Positions 61,255-64,000 of a stretch of 64,000 nucleotides of DNA are shown here, piece after piece. The stretch's first letter is position 1. The number at the start of each line of letters is the position of its first letter. The stretch covers positions 3,224,001-3,288,000 of the forward strand of contig OX485806.1 in assembly GCA_950295325.1 (NCBI GenBank), given 5' to 3'. A program made the position numbers and the translations under genes. This DNA is from Polytrichum commune. Its lineage: Eukaryota; Streptophyta; Polytrichopsida; Polytrichales; Polytrichaceae. The notes beneath the pieces were generated by a model that did not search any database, was not told the origin of the DNA, and worked only from the letters and a program-made list of their open reading frames with translations.

Positions 61255-61823
61255 GGGCTGCTTCACACTATGGCCGTCCAAGTCGAGAGGCCGTGGGATA
61301 GAGTGGCCAAACTTTGTTGGGAGTCCAAAGAAACGGGCTGAAAATACATGGTCAATAAAATATAGGAAGTGGAGCCTTCGGCCGGGCATAGTGTGAAGCT
61401 TCCAAAGGCCAAGCCTCAAGTCCAAAACCTTTGGCCATGAACTCCCACAACCTCTCGACTTGGACAGCCATAGCGTGAAGCCTCCAAAGGCCAAGCCCAA
61501 AGTCCAAACCCAAAGGAGCATCCCACTTTACTCCTTGCTCAAAATAACCCTTCCAATCTAACGGCCAAGATCTTGTTAATGATTCATTTTTTGATGAAAA
61601 AAAACGACGGCCTCTCGACCATAGTTTGGGTTTCTATTCCTGTCCGACCCAAACTTCCTTTGAGAGTCTGTCGCCTCTTCAAAAAGTAGTCATTTTAAAT
61701 TGCGACGGCCTTTGGACTTTGGCCATAGTGTGAAGGGTCGAGAGGCCGAACTCTTGGTTTCTTGCAATTTGATTGGTGGAGATCGATGACCTCTCGACCT
61801 TCGGCCATAGTGTGAAGCGCCCC
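61255..61823. mobile_element. PIF/Harbinger-like MITE, 569 bp, TAA duplication
   Basis: The inverted ends GGG(C)(T/G)GCTTCACACTATGG are followed by CCG and flanked by TAA at 61252-61254 and 61824-61826. Internal copies of CATAGTGTGAAG and CCAAAGGCCAAGCC show that parts of the ends were duplicated inside. It directly adjoins 60672-61251. Confidence 0.8.
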
Positions 61824-61901
61824 TAAGATCTTCATTGATTCCGCCCCCAAAACCCTCCCAAGAAACTATTGCCACTTGCAATGTACATTTCTGGAGCACT
61901 G

Positions 61902-62035
61902 AGGGCCACTTCGCACGCGAGCCAAGAGCCGTGACCATGAAATTGTGAGAGCCCAAAAGAAAGTGTCCAAAGGCCATCCCAACACACCTCCAAAATCATG
62001 TAGTGCGGTCACGGACCCTCAAGTGTAGTGTGAAG
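61902..62035 (+). mobile_element. Harbinger-like MITE fragment
   Basis: It matches the outer 130 bp of 42145-42643 in reverse orientation: GGGCCACTTCGCAC, GAGCCAAGAGCCGTGACC, GAGCCCAAAAGAAAGTGTCC and TCCAAAATCATGTA. Confidence 0.65.
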
Positions 62036-62590
62036 TCAATACACTTTCTAGGAGATGATAGGACATAGATGTGGATGAAGCAATACCCATTTTGTATGGG
62101 ATTTATCAATGAAACAAGGATTTATTTTTCATGTCCCTAGCCATCGGCAAGCCCAATGAAAACATCGTCAAGAAAAGGCGTCGAACAATTGTGAGGCAAA
62201 TGTACCATATTTTGGCAATTAAGGGTAAGCGGGCGGTCAAATCCCACCAGCCACCATTCACGTTGACGGGTAGCATAAATACTTTATGGAGTTCAAAACG
62301 TGCACAATAGGGCCAAAGTCCTTAAGATGACACTTGAACATCAAAATGTTATTTCAATTACTTGTTATTCAACCCTTACCAACCATAGGTGTGCAACACA
62401 CGTCAAAGATGTAATGTTAAAAAACACTTTAATGGCTTATTTTGGAATCAACATTCGAAAACGTAACCTTAAATAACGATGATATTGATATCACTTTGAT
62501 TCAGTCGGAATCGTGACAAAAAGTATTAGCGCTTCCATTCAAAACACTCTAAAATTCGTATGTTCCCTCTTCCAAAACCCATATTGAATC
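62036..62590. other. Intergenic, nothing recognised
   Basis: AT-rich non-coding sequence without recognised elements. Confidence 0.5.
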
Positions 62591-62591
62591 T

Positions 62592-62652
62592 ATACTTCTT
62601 CTTCTTCTTCTTCTTCGGTACAAATTGAAAAATCAATTGCAAGAAGAACCCA
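62592..62652 (-). mobile_element. Retroposon family G, 3' fragment with AAG tail
   Basis: On the minus strand GGGTTCTTCTTGCAATTGAT is followed by TTTTTCAATTTGTACC and about seven AAG units. Only the 3' end is present, as expected of 5'-truncated retroposons. Confidence 0.6.
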
Positions 62653-63200
62653 TGAATCTATACTTCTTCAAGACCCCATTGATTGAAAATTGGTTGCCGT
62701 GATTTGATTTGATAAGGCCATTGATTCGGCACCCCAAGTGCAGGTGGTCGTCTTCAGGACACAATGGAGCCCGCCGTAGTCTCCAATCATTTGTTATAAA
62801 AAAATTTACCACCTTACAAAGTCAAAATTCACACGTTTTTGAACTTCAATAACATATATAGTAGTATATATACGAACTTCCGGGAACTTCAATACCAACA
62901 ATAATAATGAGACTATCTCGAGGGTACTGAGTTTTGTACTCACAAATGATCTTCACCTCAGACTTGGGCTGTTCCTCAGTATATGTACTTTATAATCCAA
63001 TATTCTCTCTCCCAATTCCATGTGCTTGCATTCATTCCTTGTACTTGGCCTTAAAACATGTCCCAACCGAAATTTATACGCACCCTTTTAACCCATAATT
63101 TTTCATCTTAAAGGTAATTAAGCGGGTGTTAAACGGATACTCCTTCATATGAAACGAGCGATTAATGTGAGATGATTAGCATATTGCATCCGTCGCCACT
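62653..63200. other. Intergenic, nothing recognised
   Basis: AT-rich sequence without gene or clear element. Confidence 0.5.
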
Positions 63201-63800
63201 TACCTCGTGATTTTCGAGGCTTGTATGAATGTCTTGTTCTTTGTTAAAGTGAAGATTCTATGAGTAATTGAAGGGTCATACATGTGATTCTTTCCATTTC
63301 TATTCACTATTATGTTTAGTTTGGTTAACAAAATTTTGACATGTAGTGTAATCTTTTTTCAGCACGTGTGTTTTTGGTGTCTGCTCTTAGATTCACAACC
63401 AATCATGCACCATTTAAAGACAAATGTCTATGTATGGATTAACATCGATTAAGTAGACGGGTCCAAATAGTTATTTTGCTTTTGACTATGCCACTTCTCT
63501 TAGCAAACTGTAGCTACTTTTCTTGTAACTTTTGGAGCTCATATGAATATTTTATATATTATCAAGGTGAGGATATTTGCATTCATTAAATGCTCATGCA
63601 AGTCATTATATGTTTATTATTGAACCTAGAATGGTCGAATCTCTATGGATCATATAGATCGCATTTCTAAGCACATAGTTGAGTCTCTTATAAGCAAATA
63701 TCATTTTTGTAATTACTTTTGAAGCCAAAACCATCCGCATACCACTCAAATATAAATGTTCAATTAAGAAAAGTGACAAATTTAGGCATGTCTATTTTAC
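63200..63800 (+). repeat. Dispersed repeat E, two partial copies
   Basis: The core GTTAAAGTGAAGATTCT near 63243 and GAGCTCATATGAAT followed by TTATCAAGGTGAGGAT at 63535-63575 match 1820-1880 and 33790-33830. The later part (63720-63790) resembles 34370-34450. The remaining 63800-64000 shows nothing recognised. Confidence 0.5.
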
Positions 63801-64000
63801 CTTACAATTGAAGTTGAGATGGCTATTGGAGGGATATAACATATTGTACGCAGGTGCAAAGAATCATTTAGGGTTGGGGTACCATCTAGAGACCACCAAC
63901 CATTAGATGTACCATGCCCATCAGTTATCGTCTAGTTTCTCAAAAACCAAATGTTGGGATTTAGGATCAATTGAAACCCTATGGTCCTTGTCCTCCCAGG

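Overview
The window looks like nuclear DNA of a land plant, most likely a flowering plant. It is AT-rich and CpG-poor, carries one gene with short introns and plant-type splice sites, and is otherwise filled with small non-autonomous DNA transposons, retroposon fragments and simple repeats. I could not name the species. No tRNA, rRNA, CRISPR, prokaryotic operon or intact transposase gene was seen.

The only well supported gene lies on the minus strand at 3050-6362. It is a plant MED26-like subunit of the Mediator complex with a TFIIS N-terminal (LW) domain. It reads as eight exons, all with GT-AG borders and consistent phases, giving 465 residues. Intron 7 holds a 122-bp foldback element and intron 6 a TAGA microsatellite. 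The gene's 5' leader probably lies in the pyrimidine-rich minus-strand sequence at about 7340-7620. A strongly C-skewed block at 7860-8500 follows and may mark a divergent transcript on the plus strand.

From 9 kb to the end I see no intact gene, and the recognisable structure is almost all mobile DNA. There is a family of PIF/Harbinger-like elements with TTA or TAA target duplications (10051-10495, 42145-42643, 57685-57999, 60672-61251, 61255-61823). There are three pogo/Lemi1-like elements; two have TA flanks and keep pieces of transposase: a helix-turn-helix in 45744-46397 and a C-terminal part in 51327-52339. A 14.4-15.2 kb element is a weaker third member. Other TIR families are a roughly 370-bp family with CTACACTAAATA ends (887-1247, 10823-11783, 55830-56199), a family with GGGTGCAAGC ends (11044-11621, 35375-35988), and a 160-195-bp family with GGAGTTACGCAA-like arms (9219, 35999, 38494, 47264).

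Retroposons are represented by a tRNA-derived SINE (22041-22240, 31671-31908) and by a separate family of at least seven copies with A-rich tails. Several insertions are nested, and two can be checked against an uninterrupted relative: 11044-11621 inside 10823-11783, and the 48209-49070 and 49191-49601 insertions inside a relative of 23724-24527.

The most unusual object is the TIR-bounded element at 48209-49070. It carries a GC-rich inverted duplication with arms of about 115 bp, and both arms read as the same protein-like sequence. It looks like a transposon that captured a gene piece and turned it into a hairpin. Long poly(G):poly(C) tracts are also far more common than expected. I saw no evidence for a new multi-gene system in this window.
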